Positions 7,857 through 15,880 of a DNA stretch of 64,000 nucleotides are shown in pieces. The position numbers and the translations under genes are program-made. Location: positions 806,001-870,000 of the forward strand of contig PJFC01000001.1 of NCBI GenBank assembly GCA_003574885.1. The letters run 5' to 3'. The notes below the pieces were generated by a model. It was not told where the DNA came from. It saw only the letters and a list, made by a program, of their open reading frames with translations, and ran no database searches. The DNA comes from Geobacter sp. GTDB taxonomy: Bacteria; Desulfobacterota; Desulfuromonadia; Geobacterales; Geobacteraceae. The number at the start of each line of letters is the position of its first letter. The first letter of the stretch is position 1.

Positions 7857-9767
7857 TCAGTTGTTCAGGCGGTCCAACCGGTGCTTGTACGCATAATTCA
7901 TCCCCTGATAGTAGCCGAGACCATCCAGCAAGAGATCTTCCTGTGGGGGAATCGGGGTTGTCGTACCGTCCTGGCGGGAAAATGTGTAGAAATCGACATG
8001 CTTCTGGGGGCTGAGAACGAGGAGCTTGTTCCCTTCGATGAAACCGAGTTTCTGGTAGGTTGAGATGAACGCCCGTCCCTCTCCGTTATCCGAATGAAGA
8101 ATATCCCTGCCGGTAAATTTCGTGGTGTAGCTGAAGTTCAGAAGGCCGAGGACCGTCGGGGCTACGTCGATCTGGCTGAGCATCGTGTCCACCTTTTGTG
8201 GCCTGATTATGGACGGGGCATAGATGAACAGGGGAATTTCGTAGTTTTTGACGGGGAGCGCGACCTTGCGGGCGCTGCCGGCGCAGTGGTCTGCCACGAT
8301 GACGAAAACGGTATCCTTGAACCAGGGACGCTGCCGGGAGTTTGCCAACAGTTTCCCGATGGCATAATCCGCGTATTTGACCCCGCCGTCGCGGCCGGCT
8401 TTGGAGGGGATGTCGATCTTCCCCTCCGGATAGGTAAAGGGGCGGTGGTTGGACGTGGTCATTACCATGCTGAAAAAGGGACGGTGCTCCTTGTAGGATT
8501 TATCCGCCTCGCTGACAACCTTTCCGAAAAGGTCTTCGTCACAGACCCCCCAGGCGTTGGAAAATGTCACCTCGTCATTGGCGAAGTCCAGACGGTCGAC
8601 GGTCCTGAAGCCGTTGTTGGCAAAGAAATAGTTCATGTTGTCGAAATAACCGTGGCCCGCATAGATGAACTTGTTGTCATACCCCCGTGACTTCATCACC
8701 GAACCCCAGGAGAAGAAATTCTCGTTATCGGGGCGCTTTACGATGGAGGTGCCGGGGAGAGGGGGGATGGAGAGGGTCAATGCTTCAAGACCGCGGACCG
8801 TTCTGGTGCCGGTGGCATAGAGGTGGGTGAAGAAAAGGGATTCGTCGGCAAGCCGGTCGAGGTTGGGAGAGAGCCCTTTCTTGCTGCCGAACGCACCGAG
8901 GTATTCGGCGCTCAGGCTCTCTTCGACGATGACGATGACGTTGAGGTGCCGTTCCGAACCGTCATGGCGGATGATGCGCGTAATGTCGTCGGAGTTGCTG
9001 CTCGCAAGGTGGTTGTCCTTTTCCGTGATGAGGTCTCTAAGCCGGGTCATGACCAGTCTGTCATCTCGTTTGGCGTAAAAACGGTTGTAGTCGAGCTCAT
9101 TATTGCGGAAGGCGGATACGAGGTTATAGATGCCGTTTCCCGCCAGTTCATCGGCGTAATTGTTCGGTGAGATCTCGGAGAGGGAGAGGTCGACGCAAAG
9201 AAAGGAGATTGCCGGCAGCAGAGCGAAGACCAGCCCGAATCCAAGCCGTTTGCCCAAGGTGGTTTTTGAGGAAAATGAGTGGTTCAGCCGGTTTTTCACC
9301 AGGAAAAAAATTCCGATGTTCAGGAGGAACAGCCCTGCGAGAATCCAGTTGACCGGATAGGATTCACGGATGTTCCGTACCACCTCGGTGGTATAGATGA
9401 GATAGTCCACGGCAATGAAGTTATATCTGGTACCGAATTCATCGAAAAACACATACTCGGAAACGACATTGAACAGCAAAAGATAGGTGAGAATGAAGCC
9501 GACCACCCAAACCACCGGCCTAAACCATCCACTGTTGAAGACCCGGTCCGGGAGGAGGGCGGCGACAAGGGCAAAGGGGATGGCGAAATAGGAGTAGGTG
9601 ACACAGTCGAAGAAGAAGCCGACGCCGTAGATTTTCAGGAGCAGGAGAGGAGTAAGGTCCAGATTCGGCAGTGCCCTGACCAGGAGAACAGTCCGTGTAA
9701 CCGTCGAAAATATGATGACGATGGAGAACAATACAAATAATGAATGGTAACGCTTGATAGCTGGCAT
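7857..9767 (-). CDS. LTA-synthase-like membrane sulfatase (phosphoglycerol transferase family)
   Basis: This 636-residue protein has about five N-terminal membrane segments (residues 8 to about 190) and a large periplasmic sulfatase-fold domain. The domain begins with a V-I-V-E-E-S metal-binding motif and a TRTVRGLEAL segment holding the probable nucleophilic threonine; later come V-I-V-A-D-H-C-A-G and an I-P-L-F-I-Y-A-P motif. Relatives transfer phosphoglycerol from phosphatidylglycerol to lipids or glucans (LtaS, OpgB) or phosphoethanolamine to lipid A; which applies here is unknown. The start at 9767 is chosen for an AGGAAAG ribosome site and because the first membrane segment follows at once; the frame extends 16 codons further. 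Confidence 0.85.
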   Translation of the reverse strand: MPAIKRYHSLFVLFSIVIIFSTVTRTVLLVRALPNLDLTPLLLLKIYGVGFFFDCVTYSYFAIPFALVAALLPDRVFNSGWFRPVVWVVGFILTYLLLFNVVSEYVFFDEFGTRYNFIAVDYLIYTTEVVRNIRESYPVNWILAGLFLLNIGIFFLVKNRLNHSFSSKTTLGKRLGFGLVFALLPAISFLCVDLSLSEISPNNYADELAGNGIYNLVSAFRNNELDYNRFYAKRDDRLVMTRLRDLITEKDNHLASSNSDDITRIIRHDGSERHLNVIVIVEESLSAEYLGAFGSKKGLSPNLDRLADESLFFTHLYATGTRTVRGLEALTLSIPPLPGTSIVKRPDNENFFSWGSVMKSRGYDNKFIYAGHGYFDNMNYFFANNGFRTVDRLDFANDEVTFSNAWGVCDEDLFGKVVSEADKSYKEHRPFFSMVMTTSNHRPFTYPEGKIDIPSKAGRDGGVKYADYAIGKLLANSRQRPWFKDTVFVIVADHCAGSARKVALPVKNYEIPLFIYAPSIIRPQKVDTMLSQIDVAPTVLGLLNFSYTTKFTGRDILHSDNGEGRAFISTYQKLGFIEGNKLLVLSPQKHVDFYTFSRQDGTTTPIPPQEDLLLDGLGYYQGMNYAYKHRLDRLNN

Positions 9768-9830
9768 GGTGAGCTTTCCTGTCAATGGTTCGGATTGATA
9801 TGCATAACTCATCAAGACTACTGTATTTCT

Positions 9831-9859
9831 CTATTAAAAGTACAGATTATTCGTATTAA
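9831..9859 (-). promoter_or_regulatory. Possible sigma-70 promoter for the sulfatase gene
   Basis: On the minus strand TTAATA and TAATAG are spaced by 17 bp in an AT-rich stretch. The match is only moderate. Confidence 0.35.
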
Positions 9860-10015
9860 CAGTGGGTTATGAATAGCAGGTCATACACGCGGAATGCCAC
9901 GGGGTAACCACTGGCAGCGGCTGAGGGAAACGGGGTGGTGAATTAATTTGAAAGCTGAATGCAACTGCACTATAAGAAGAGTTTGCAACATGGTACTATC
10001 CGTAGAGGGGGCTTC

Positions 10016-10891
10016 ATGGTGTCAGATCGCTGTTTTCTCATTGTAAATCCCACGTCGGGAGGCTATACCCGGCGAAGAATCGAAGAAATCGTCACTTCTC
10101 TGCGGCAACGGGGAAAAACCCCCGAACTTTTGCTCACCGGCAGTGCGGCAGATACTACCCTCTTCGCCCGGCGGATTTGCGGGGAGGAGACGGAGCCATT
10201 CATCATCGTTGGTGGAGGTGACGGGACGATCAATGGCGTACTGAACGGGCTCGAACCGGGGAAGGCGACCTTGGGCATACTTCCCCTCGGCACGGCCAAT
10301 GTGTTGGCCAGGGAGCTTGGAATCAGGACTCTGAAGGATGCGGTCCTGAAGATTATCGGCGGCGTGACGCGTACCATGGCGGTCGGTCTGCTGGAGGCTC
10401 GGGGAGAGAAGAGGTATTTTTCCCTCATGGCCGGCATCGGTTTCGACGGCTCCGTGGTCGAAGATGTCCGGCTCGGGGAGAAGAGGGTTGTCGGCAAGGG
10501 GGCCTATGTCCTTGCGGCGCTGCGGCGACTCGCAGCCTGGGATCGGGAGTCGGTGCGGATACGGGTAGACGGGAGAGAGGTGGAGTGCCACAGCGCCATC
10601 GCCTGCAACGGTGCCAGGTACGGGGGGGACTTCGTGCTGGCTCCGGCGGCGGACATTTTTTTGCCGGGGTTCCAGGTGGTCTGCATCCAGGGGGATACAA
10701 GGCGGACTTACGCAAAACTTGCCCTGGACCTGCTCCGGGGGCGGGAGCCGCACGGGGGCGGGGTTCTTATGCTGAGCGCCAGTCTCCTGGAGCTTTCCGC
10801 TTCCAGGGCGGTTCAGGTGGATGGCGATTACATCGGCCGCGGGCCGTTGCGCATAACGGCGGTGGAAGGTTTCGTAAAGGTCATCGTCTGA
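10016..10891 (+). CDS. Diacylglycerol/lipid kinase family protein (YegS/BmrU-like)
   Basis: This 291-residue lipid kinase catalytic-domain protein has an N-terminal LIVNPTSGG motif, the ATP-binding GGGDGTINGVLNGL motif and the following LGILPLGTANVLARELG block typical of the DAGK/sphingosine-kinase/YegS family. A GFDGS motif near residue 143 and the C-terminal Q-V-D-G-D motif complete the fold. It probably phosphorylates a lipid such as diacylglycerol at the inner membrane. The start at 10016 has a good AGGGGG ribosome site; the frame extends 19 codons further without one. It is convergent with the efflux genes. Confidence 0.88.
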   Translation: MVSDRCFLIVNPTSGGYTRRRIEEIVTSLRQRGKTPELLLTGSAADTTLFARRICGEETEPFIIVGGGDGTINGVLNGLEPGKATLGILPLGTANVLARELGIRTLKDAVLKIIGGVTRTMAVGLLEARGEKRYFSLMAGIGFDGSVVEDVRLGEKRVVGKGAYVLAALRRLAAWDRESVRIRVDGREVECHSAIACNGARYGGDFVLAPAADIFLPGFQVVCIQGDTRRTYAKLALDLLRGREPHGGGVLMLSASLLELSASRAVQVDGDYIGRGPLRITAVEGFVKVIV

Positions 10892-11002
10892 CAGTATGCC
10901 CGGACCGGAGCCCTGTCCCTGGAATGCCCCTTTTCAAGCAGAACTTCCCGTCTTAGCTTGAAGAGCTCACTGTCTGCTATCTCCTCGTCAGGAGCACCGG
11001 TT

Positions 11003-12595
11003 CTATTTGCCGGGAGAGGGCGGCGTTTTCGGCTTAACTCTTTTCATGAGCAGGGCTGTCCCGGCGCAGAGCAGGCTCAGGGCAGCCAGCAGACGGAAGT
11101 TGTCGATGAAAGCCCATAGTGTCGATTGTCTGACCAGTTCGTTGTAGATCGTTCCATCCGCCTTTCGCAACGCCTCGGTCGAAGGGAAATAGTGCCCGAA
11201 GGTTTGCTGCAGCCCGTGCGATTGAATCTGGAAGGATGGATTGCCGGGAGACAGATGGGAAACCATATTCGACTGATGAACCTGGGCCCGCCGTTCCAAA
11301 ATGGTTGTCACCGCAGAGATGCCGGCGCTTCCCCCGATGTTGCGCATCAGGTTGAAGATGCCGCTTGCATTCCCCATCTCCTCACGGGGCAGCATCCCCA
11401 TGGCGACAGCGGAAAGGGGGACAAAGATCATGCTCAGACCGACTCCCATCAGGATGTTGGGCCAGATGATATCCCACATTGTAATCTGCAGGTTGATCTC
11501 TCCAAACTGCCAGAGAGAGATGGCGAGCAATAAGAAACCGGTTCCGACTACCTTGCGGAAATCCACTGCGCCCATAAGAAAACCGACGACCGGCATGGTT
11601 ACCAGCGCGCCCGCACCGCGTGGGCTGAGGGTCAGGCCGCTCAGCATGGCCGTATACCCCATAAGGCTCTGCAGGTAGATGGGTATGAGGGTGATAGCAC
11701 TGTAAAGGCATACTCCTACGAAGGTGATCAGCACGGTTCCCATAGCGAAATTGCGGTTCTTCAGTACCCGCAGGTTGACCACTGGCTCCTTGGTCCTCAA
11801 TTCATTCACAATGAAGAAAATCAGTGTAACTGCGCTGATTGCAACAAACCAGCGCACCCATGGAGCGGAGAACCAGTCATCGGTCTGCCCCTTGTCGAGA
11901 ACAATCTGCAGGGTGGCCAGGGAAATGGCCATCAACCCGAAGCCGATGCTGTCTATCCTGCCGGGTTTGGCCGCTTTGATGTAAGGGGGGTCTTGCACGA
12001 AAGCACGGGTCATGAAGACTGCCAGTATTCCCAGGGGGATGTTTATGTAGAAGGCCCACCGCCACGAGTACTGGTCGGTCAGCCACCCCCCCAGCGTCGG
12101 TCCGAGTATCGGCGCAACTACCACTCCGATGCCGAAAGCCGCCATGGCCATACCTCTCTTCTCCGGGGGAAAGCTTTCCAGGAGGATAGCTTGGGAGATC
12201 GGCTGGAGGGCGCCTCCTCCCGCGCCCTGGATCACTCTGGCGGCGATCAGCATGCCGAGGCTTTCTGCTACACCGCAGGCGAACGAAGAAACGGTGAATA
12301 TGACGATGCAGTATATAAGGAAGCGGGAACGGCCGAAATACCTGGCAAACCAGCCGGTGGCAGGCAGAATGATGGCATTGGCGACCAGATAGCTGGTCAG
12401 GGCCCAGGTCGCCTCATCGGTGGTGGCGGAGAGATTGCCGGCTATATGGGGGAGGGCGACGGAGACAATGGTGGTATCCAGAATTTCCATGAAAGTGGGA
12501 AGCATGACGGTTGCCGCAATGAGCCAGGGATTCACCGCCGGGCGCCATTCCATAACGGTTTTCTTCCCTTCTTCCATCACTCCGCCGGCCATCAT
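11003..12595 (-). CDS. emrB: DHA2-family drug efflux permease (EmrB-like)
   Basis: This 530-residue major-facilitator transporter of the 14-helix DHA2 type carries the family motif LDTTIVSVALPHIAGNL in the first helix and the G-W-x-x-x-x-F-G-R-x-R loop between helices 2 and 3. With EmrA and an outer-membrane channel it would form a tripartite pump. Its ATG overlaps the stop of the emrA-like gene (ATGA), so the two are translationally coupled. A run of extra Met codons (positions 2 and 7) leaves the exact start uncertain. No TolC-like channel or regulator gene lies nearby. Confidence 0.92.
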   Translation of the reverse strand: MMAGGVMEEGKKTVMEWRPAVNPWLIAATVMLPTFMEILDTTIVSVALPHIAGNLSATTDEATWALTSYLVANAIILPATGWFARYFGRSRFLIYCIVIFTVSSFACGVAESLGMLIAARVIQGAGGGALQPISQAILLESFPPEKRGMAMAAFGIGVVVAPILGPTLGGWLTDQYSWRWAFYINIPLGILAVFMTRAFVQDPPYIKAAKPGRIDSIGFGLMAISLATLQIVLDKGQTDDWFSAPWVRWFVAISAVTLIFFIVNELRTKEPVVNLRVLKNRNFAMGTVLITFVGVCLYSAITLIPIYLQSLMGYTAMLSGLTLSPRGAGALVTMPVVGFLMGAVDFRKVVGTGFLLLAISLWQFGEINLQITMWDIIWPNILMGVGLSMIFVPLSAVAMGMLPREEMGNASGIFNLMRNIGGSAGISAVTTILERRAQVHQSNMVSHLSPGNPSFQIQSHGLQQTFGHYFPSTEALRKADGTIYNELVRQSTLWAFIDNFRLLAALSLLCAGTALLMKRVKPKTPPSPGK

Positions 12596-13839
12596 TTTAC
12601 TCTGACCGCCGGTACGACGGACATGCCGGGGCGGAGAATGTGTTCCCTGTCCTGCCCTTTTTCGAAAACTATTTTTACCGGAATGCGCTGCACCACCTTC
12701 ACGTAGTTGCCCGTCGCGTTCTCGGGAGGAAAGAGGCTGAACCGCGCGCCACTTGCTCCGGCGATGCTGTCCACATGCCCGTCATACGTCCTTCGGTAGG
12801 TATCCACACTAATTTTCACCTTTTGGCCGGGCTGCATTCTTTCCAGCTGGGTTTCCTTGAAATTTGCCGTCACCCAGATATCGTCGAGCGGAATGATGGA
12901 CAGAAGCACCTGGCCTGGTGCCACATTCTGCCCCACTTCAACGCTCCTTTGACTGACCATTCCCGCAACCGGGGCAGTTACCCTCGTATAACGCAGGTTC
13001 AGCTCAGCTTGATCGAGCGCCGCCTTGTACCTTTTTACAGCGGCAGAGGCGCTTTCTGCGCGGGAACGGGTCACGGAAACCTGTTGAGGTCCGGTACGGG
13101 AAGCTTCCAGCTCTGCTTCTGCCTGTTTCAAGAGACCGCGAGCCTGCTTCTCCTGCTCCATGGCTGCGGTTACTAGAGCCCTTGCCGCATCGACAGCCGC
13201 TGCTGCGGTGTCCGCAGCGGCAACTGTCTGGTCGTATTGCTGCCGGGAAATGACACCACGCTCGACAAGCGGCCGGTATCTGGCCAGATCTGCCTGCGCT
13301 CTGACATTGTTCGCTTCGGTCTCCCGCAGTCGGGCACGGGAGGCTTCAAGTTGCTTGTTTGCTGCCGAGACCCCGGCGCGGGCGTTAGCAACATTTGCCG
13401 AAGCTGAAAGGATACTGCTCTTTGTGCTTACCGAGGTAATCGGCACATTTATGCGTGCCGCATTCAGGGAGGCACGTGCATCCGCGTATTCGGCCCTGGC
13501 TCGCTCGACAGACACTCTGTAGTCAGTAGGGTCGATTTCCACGAGCAGTGTGCCGGCGTTTACATACTGGTTGTCCCTGAAATTGAGACGCACCACATGC
13601 CCTCCCACCCTTGCGCTGATAGGGTTAATATGACCGTCGATCTGGGCGTCATCCGTGCTTTCCCAGTGTGTCGAATGCCACCAGTAGAATATTCCGCCCG
13701 CTGCCAGCAGGACAACAAGTACAAACAGCAGGGGCTTTTTCCATTTCAGGAAAAATTCCTGTGTATCCGACCGTTGTTCCCGTCCGGTCGCTGAAGTGTC
13801 ATCAGTCGAGGGTGACGTATGTTCACTTTTTTCTGCCAT
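12592..13839 (-). CDS. emrA: HlyD-family membrane fusion protein (EmrA-like)
   Basis: This 415-residue periplasmic adaptor has a polar N-terminus of about 35 residues, one membrane segment (LLFVLVVLLAAGGIFYWW), a STDDAQIDGHINPISARVGG barrel-sandwich motif, a long alpha-helical hairpin rich in Ala, Glu and Arg (about 110-280), the second lipoyl half (V-x-A-P-V-A-G-M-V) and a beta-barrel domain (DDIWVTANFKE). It links the EmrB-like permease to an outer-membrane channel. The ATG at 13839 has a GAGAGGGA site; an in-frame extension of 21 codons is unlikely. Confidence 0.92.
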   Translation of the reverse strand: MAEKSEHTSPSTDDTSATGREQRSDTQEFFLKWKKPLLFVLVVLLAAGGIFYWWHSTHWESTDDAQIDGHINPISARVGGHVVRLNFRDNQYVNAGTLLVEIDPTDYRVSVERARAEYADARASLNAARINVPITSVSTKSSILSASANVANARAGVSAANKQLEASRARLRETEANNVRAQADLARYRPLVERGVISRQQYDQTVAAADTAAAAVDAARALVTAAMEQEKQARGLLKQAEAELEASRTGPQQVSVTRSRAESASAAVKRYKAALDQAELNLRYTRVTAPVAGMVSQRSVEVGQNVAPGQVLLSIIPLDDIWVTANFKETQLERMQPGQKVKISVDTYRRTYDGHVDSIAGASGARFSLFPPENATGNYVKVVQRIPVKIVFEKGQDREHILRPGMSVVPAVRVK

Positions 13840-14121
13840 GGTTACATCCCTCTCAGCAGTTCCGCATCTTTCCCAGCATACCGAGAGCATGCCAGTGCGC
13901 ATTCATCGTCATTTTCCGAAGATGGTACATTTGACCTTTCATCCAGGAGACCGGTCCACTCTTTCCGCATTGCAGGAAGAATGAATTAAACGTGATGCGA
14001 AAAACTGCACAGAGCGTGAAAATCCCCACAAGCCAGGTGTACTTGAAGGGATTTTATGCTGCAGAATGCTTGAATAGGTGAGCCTTACGGGGATAACTGA
14101 TAGTGTTCGCCGGTATGTGGT

Positions 14122-14751
14122 TCAGATCATCCCTTCCTTGATAAGAGACTGGACAACGATGCCAGCCATATCTTTACTGACGGAAATCACATTTCCCGGC
14201 TCGGATGTCTGGATTGTGGCCGCCCACAGGAGCTTGCCGTTTCGCGTGTCGAAAAGGCTTGTCTGGATGTTTGCTACCGTGTACGTCGCTATGTACGGCG
14301 GTTCATAGTAGGTCATCGAGCCGTAGTAGCCATTCAGATTCCAGGATGGGAACGCGGGTGGGTACCAGTAGTCGGGATAGGTGGTCGTGTATCCCGGTTG
14401 TAGCACTTGCTGATGTTCGATCCTGACCGTCTGCATGGTGAGAACCGCCTCGGCATGTGCTTCTTTCTCAGCGTTTTCCAAGGCTTGTCGGTCTACTTTC
14501 ACATCAGCGGGAATAAAGGTATGCCCTGGCAGCGCCTCGACTCCCCGCTGACTGAGTTCACTGACGAGAATGTCCTCATAAATTCTGCGTTCGTTGGCAG
14601 TCTTGAAAATTCCCACCACCAGGATTTTGTGCAGTCTCAGTTCGTGCTGGCTGGGGGAGTGCCAGGAATCAACCAGAGAGGTCGTGGCACAGGAGGCAAG
14701 AAATAATGTTACCGCGGTGAGATACAGGAACCTGGCGAAAATGGATCGCAT
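14122..14751 (-). CDS. Conserved outer-membrane-type lipoprotein (DUF4136-like)
   Basis: This 209-residue protein has a lipoprotein signal (lipobox LASC, cysteine at residue 21). The mature part has a KILVVGIFKTANERRIYEDILVSELSQRGVEAL segment resembling the GNA1162/CsgG-like or DUF4136 domains. A Tyr/Pro-rich loop (about 118-150) follows, then a SLFDTRNGKLLWAATIQT strand pair, usual in proteins that assemble near the outer membrane. A strong GGAGGTGA ribosome site precedes the ATG. It is followed at 282 bp by the efflux pair on the same strand, so a shared role in envelope export is possible but unproven. The function is unknown. Confidence 0.75.
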   Translation of the reverse strand: MRSIFARFLYLTAVTLFLASCATTSLVDSWHSPSQHELRLHKILVVGIFKTANERRIYEDILVSELSQRGVEALPGHTFIPADVKVDRQALENAEKEAHAEAVLTMQTVRIEHQQVLQPGYTTTYPDYWYPPAFPSWNLNGYYGSMTYYEPPYIATYTVANIQTSLFDTRNGKLLWAATIQTSEPGNVISVSKDMAGIVVQSLIKEGMI

Positions 14752-14781
14752 ACAGTATCACCTCCACAACAATTTTCCTCA

Positions 14782-14809
14782 ATTGTAGCATGTGTGTGGC
14801 TTTTGCAAA
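14782..14809 (-). promoter_or_regulatory. Possible sigma-70 promoter for the lipoprotein gene
   Basis: On the minus strand a TTTGCA box and a TACAAT box are 16 bp apart, about 30 bp upstream of the lipoprotein start. Confidence 0.45.
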
Positions 14810-15019
14810 TGGGACCCTGGAATTCTTGTATGAGTGCCATGCCATGTGGTCTGGACAGGATATGGCAGGTAATCCGGAGATGACCGTTGAGCCTTTGTCT
14901 GCGACGGCAAGGTAATGGCGAGGGGGATGGGGCGAAAATGTTTGGCAATCCGGAAAGAGATCACTCCGGAAATTTCCGGTGAAGGTTGTGAACTACTGAA
15001 AGCTGGAGCCTAGGGTAAT

Positions 15020-15041
15020 AAAAAAGCCCGCTTGTGCGGGC
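15020..15041 (-). terminator. Intrinsic terminator of the two-small-gene unit
   Basis: Read on the minus strand, GCCCGC-acaa-GCGGGC is followed by six T. It lies 48 bp downstream of the 87-residue gene's stop. Confidence 0.85.
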
Positions 15042-15089
15042 ATTCGTGTGATTATAGTTGTGCAGGGGGGGGCTACAGGGGGTCAAGAG

Positions 15090-15353
15090 TCATGCAAAGA
15101 ACGATGCAACCCGGGAACGGGCCTTCTTGTTCCCCTTCGCCGCTGCCACGATACTCTGCCGCTCGTCGGGGGGGATGAGAGCGGTAAGATGCTCCCTGGC
15201 GAGGGGCTCGCTGCCGGCGATGGAGGTAGCCATCATGCAGAGGAACTCGATCGGGAGGCCATTTCGGTATCCTTGGACCAATTTGTCGATTTCTTCGCGG
15301 CGCTGCTCGTAACTCCAGCTCTGGTAAATCTCCGCACCCACATCGTTGATCAT
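15090..15353 (-). CDS. Small hypothetical protein (87 residues)
   Basis: A small, soluble, mostly helical protein starting MINDVGAEIYQSWSYEQRRE. It has no signal peptide, membrane segment or recognised motif; the C-terminus is basic (KGNKKARSRVASFFA). The start at 15353 has a CAGGAGAGA ribosome site. The open frame extends to 15437 but would overlap the upstream gene's end. It lies 64 bp after the 106-residue gene and just before a terminator, so the two probably form one transcript. I do not recognise it. Confidence 0.6.
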   Translation of the reverse strand: MINDVGAEIYQSWSYEQRREEIDKLVQGYRNGLPIEFLCMMATSIAGSEPLAREHLTALIPPDERQSIVAAAKGNKKARSRVASFFA

Positions 15354-15417
15354 GTAGTCTCTCCTGTTCTGATTCCTTCTGTCTGGCCCCGTGACTTCTT
15401 CTCCCGTTCTCTCCTGC

Positions 15418-15738
15418 TTACTTGCCCCCCTCAGCATCCTGTGTCTTGAGCTCGAACGCCTTGAGTGCCCAGTCGGGGTCTACGACCTTCAGGTAGCCGA
15501 CGAAGCCCCAGGAAACCAGTGACTGTTTCTGCTTGTCCTGGGTTGCAGTGACGATGAGCCAGTCGCGGAATTCGAGTCCATCCCACTGGGGCTGGGAATA
15601 GATTTCCTCATCAGTAATGGCGTCGGCTCCGGTTGCGGTGAGATAAATCTTTTCCTGGTGCGCGGCCAGGAGAGGCTTATTGTAGTATGCGTACCCGAGA
15701 GGGATGGCCACCAGGAGAATAATGATAAGTGCTTTCAT
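15418..15738 (-). CDS. Small exported or membrane-anchored hypothetical protein (106 residues)
   Basis: An N-terminal hydrophobic segment (MKALIIILLVAIPLGYAYY) could be a signal peptide or anchor. The rest is a soluble alpha/beta-looking domain with W-D-G-L-E-F-R-D-W and S-W-G-F-V-G-Y-L-K-V motifs. No known domain was recognised. The ATG at 15738 follows a GGAGCAGA ribosome site, and a near-consensus promoter lies 45-73 bp upstream. It is first in a two-gene unit. Confidence 0.65.
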   Translation of the reverse strand: MKALIIILLVAIPLGYAYYNKPLLAAHQEKIYLTATGADAITDEEIYSQPQWDGLEFRDWLIVTATQDKQKQSLVSWGFVGYLKVVDPDWALKAFELKTQDAEGGK

Positions 15739-15782
15739 TCTTTCTGCTCCGTTATCGAGGGATGTGCGGCAAACAGTCCGCA

Positions 15783-15811
15783 TTTGTACGGTAACAGTGA
15801 GGGATTGTCAA
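15783..15811 (-). promoter_or_regulatory. Sigma-70 promoter for the two-small-gene unit
   Basis: On the minus strand a consensus TTGACA -35 box and a TACAAA -10 box are separated by 17 bp. The start would be near 15776. Confidence 0.65.
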
Positions 15812-15880
15812 TGCTTTTCAGCCTACAGCGCCAATGATTGGCCGGTGTGCCGACAGCTGGCGGTAAGAGTGACCGGATGC

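Larger units (their letters stand above)
14752..15089. other. 338-bp gap between lipoprotein gene and small unknown gene
   Basis: The gap holds the lipoprotein promoter, a perfect 14-bp palindrome CCGGAAATTTCCGG (14966-14979) and the terminator of the upstream small-gene unit (15020-15041). No convincing open reading frame was seen. Confidence 0.6.
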
